13,319 bases of DNA, taken from positions 1-13,319 of the forward strand of contig JAICKM010000104.1 of assembly GCA_025927935.1 (NCBI GenBank), given 5' to 3'. The notes beneath the pieces were generated by a model. The model did no database searches and had not been told where the DNA came from. It worked only from the letters and a program-made list of their open reading frames with translations. Shown here one piece after another: positions 13,138 through 13,319 of this stretch. The position numbers and the translations under genes were made by a program. This stretch comes from Chloroflexia bacterium. GTDB taxonomy: Bacteria > Chloroflexota > Chloroflexia > QHBQ01 > JADMIH01. Numbering within the stretch: position 1 is the first letter of the stretch; every line of letters begins with the position of its first letter.

Positions 13138-13319
13138 ATGGACGTGGCCGTCATCGAGCGAGCTCGGCAGGGGGACGAGGATGCCTTTGCCGAGATCTAC
13201 GAGTATTACAGCGCGCCCATTCACCGCTTTATTTACCGCCTGCTCGGCAGCGCCGAGCAGGCCGACGACATGACCCAGGAAACCTTTATTCGCGCTTATC
13301 AGAGTCTCGACCGGTTGGG
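13138..13319 (+). CDS. ECF-type RNA polymerase sigma factor (5' part only)
   Basis: The first 60 codons of a sigma-70-family factor; the gene runs off the right edge of the window. The visible part is region 2: the opening RARQGDEDAFAEIYEYY helix, IHRFIYRLLG, and the core-binding and -10-recognition stretch AEQADDMTQETFIRAYQSLDRL. The lack of region 1 and a start just before region 2 point to the extracytoplasmic-function group. The ATG at 13138 has AGGAGA at 13125-13130, 7 nt away. It is transcribed divergently from the receiver and CarH-type genes under a near-consensus housekeeping promoter. Region 4, any C-terminal extension and any anti-sigma gene lie outside the window, so the ECF subgroup cannot be set. 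Confidence 0.9.
   Translation, partial: MDVAVIERARQGDEDAFAEIYEYYSAPIHRFIYRLLGSAEQADDMTQETFIRAYQSLDRL

Overview
The window reads as chromosomal DNA from a GC-rich bacterium, most likely Chloroflexota (class Chloroflexia or a relative). The clues are a lipoprotein with a Pro-Thr 'PTPTP' linker, a DUF3090 protein, a CarH-type MerR regulator, and a two-domain glycosyltransferase of a style common in that phylum. This placement is an inference from gene content; no 16S or marker alignment was possible. Coding density is high, the longest gap between genes is about 230 bp, and I see no mobile element, tRNA, rRNA or CRISPR array.

Layout from left to right. (1) 72-1663: a secreted LppX/LprG-like lipoprotein gene ends in a strong hairpin. 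A short ferritin-like helical protein follows with its own TATAAT box. (2) 1726-5018: after a clean terminator, an extended -10 promoter appears to drive a three-gene unit of a DUF3090 zinc-ribbon protein, folate/dihydrofolate synthase FolC, and an ATP-grasp ligase resembling the ligase domains of cyanophycin synthetase and GshF. (3) 4978-9042: a textbook promoter (TTGACA, 17 bp, TATAAT) lies inside the last codons of the ATP-grasp gene and fires into rpsU. After rpsU comes a large branched stem-loop, then yqeY, a 7TM-HD phosphodiesterase (PgpH/YqfF type) and ybeY. This is a shortened form of the rpsU-yqeY-...-phoH-yqfF-ybeY order known from Firmicutes, without phoH. It joins ribosome assembly, rRNA maturation and probably c-di-AMP turnover. 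(4) 9085-11394: a fused GT4-GT2 glycosyltransferase, probably for cell-surface polysaccharide. (5) 11384-13319: on the minus strand, a CarH/LitR-type MerR regulator with all the cobalamin photoreceptor signature residues, and upstream of it a stand-alone receiver protein. Divergent from these is the start of an ECF sigma factor gene with a near-consensus promoter; it runs off the window.

The most interesting part is the right end. An intact B12-photoreceptor repressor beside a receiver protein and an ECF sigma factor recalls the LitR-LitS light-response pair of Streptomyces. A perfect inverted repeat sits just upstream of the sigma promoter. Other points are a YbeY with a large acidic insertion and a displaced third histidine, the ATP-grasp ligase paired with FolC, and the branched RNA structure between rpsU and yqeY.
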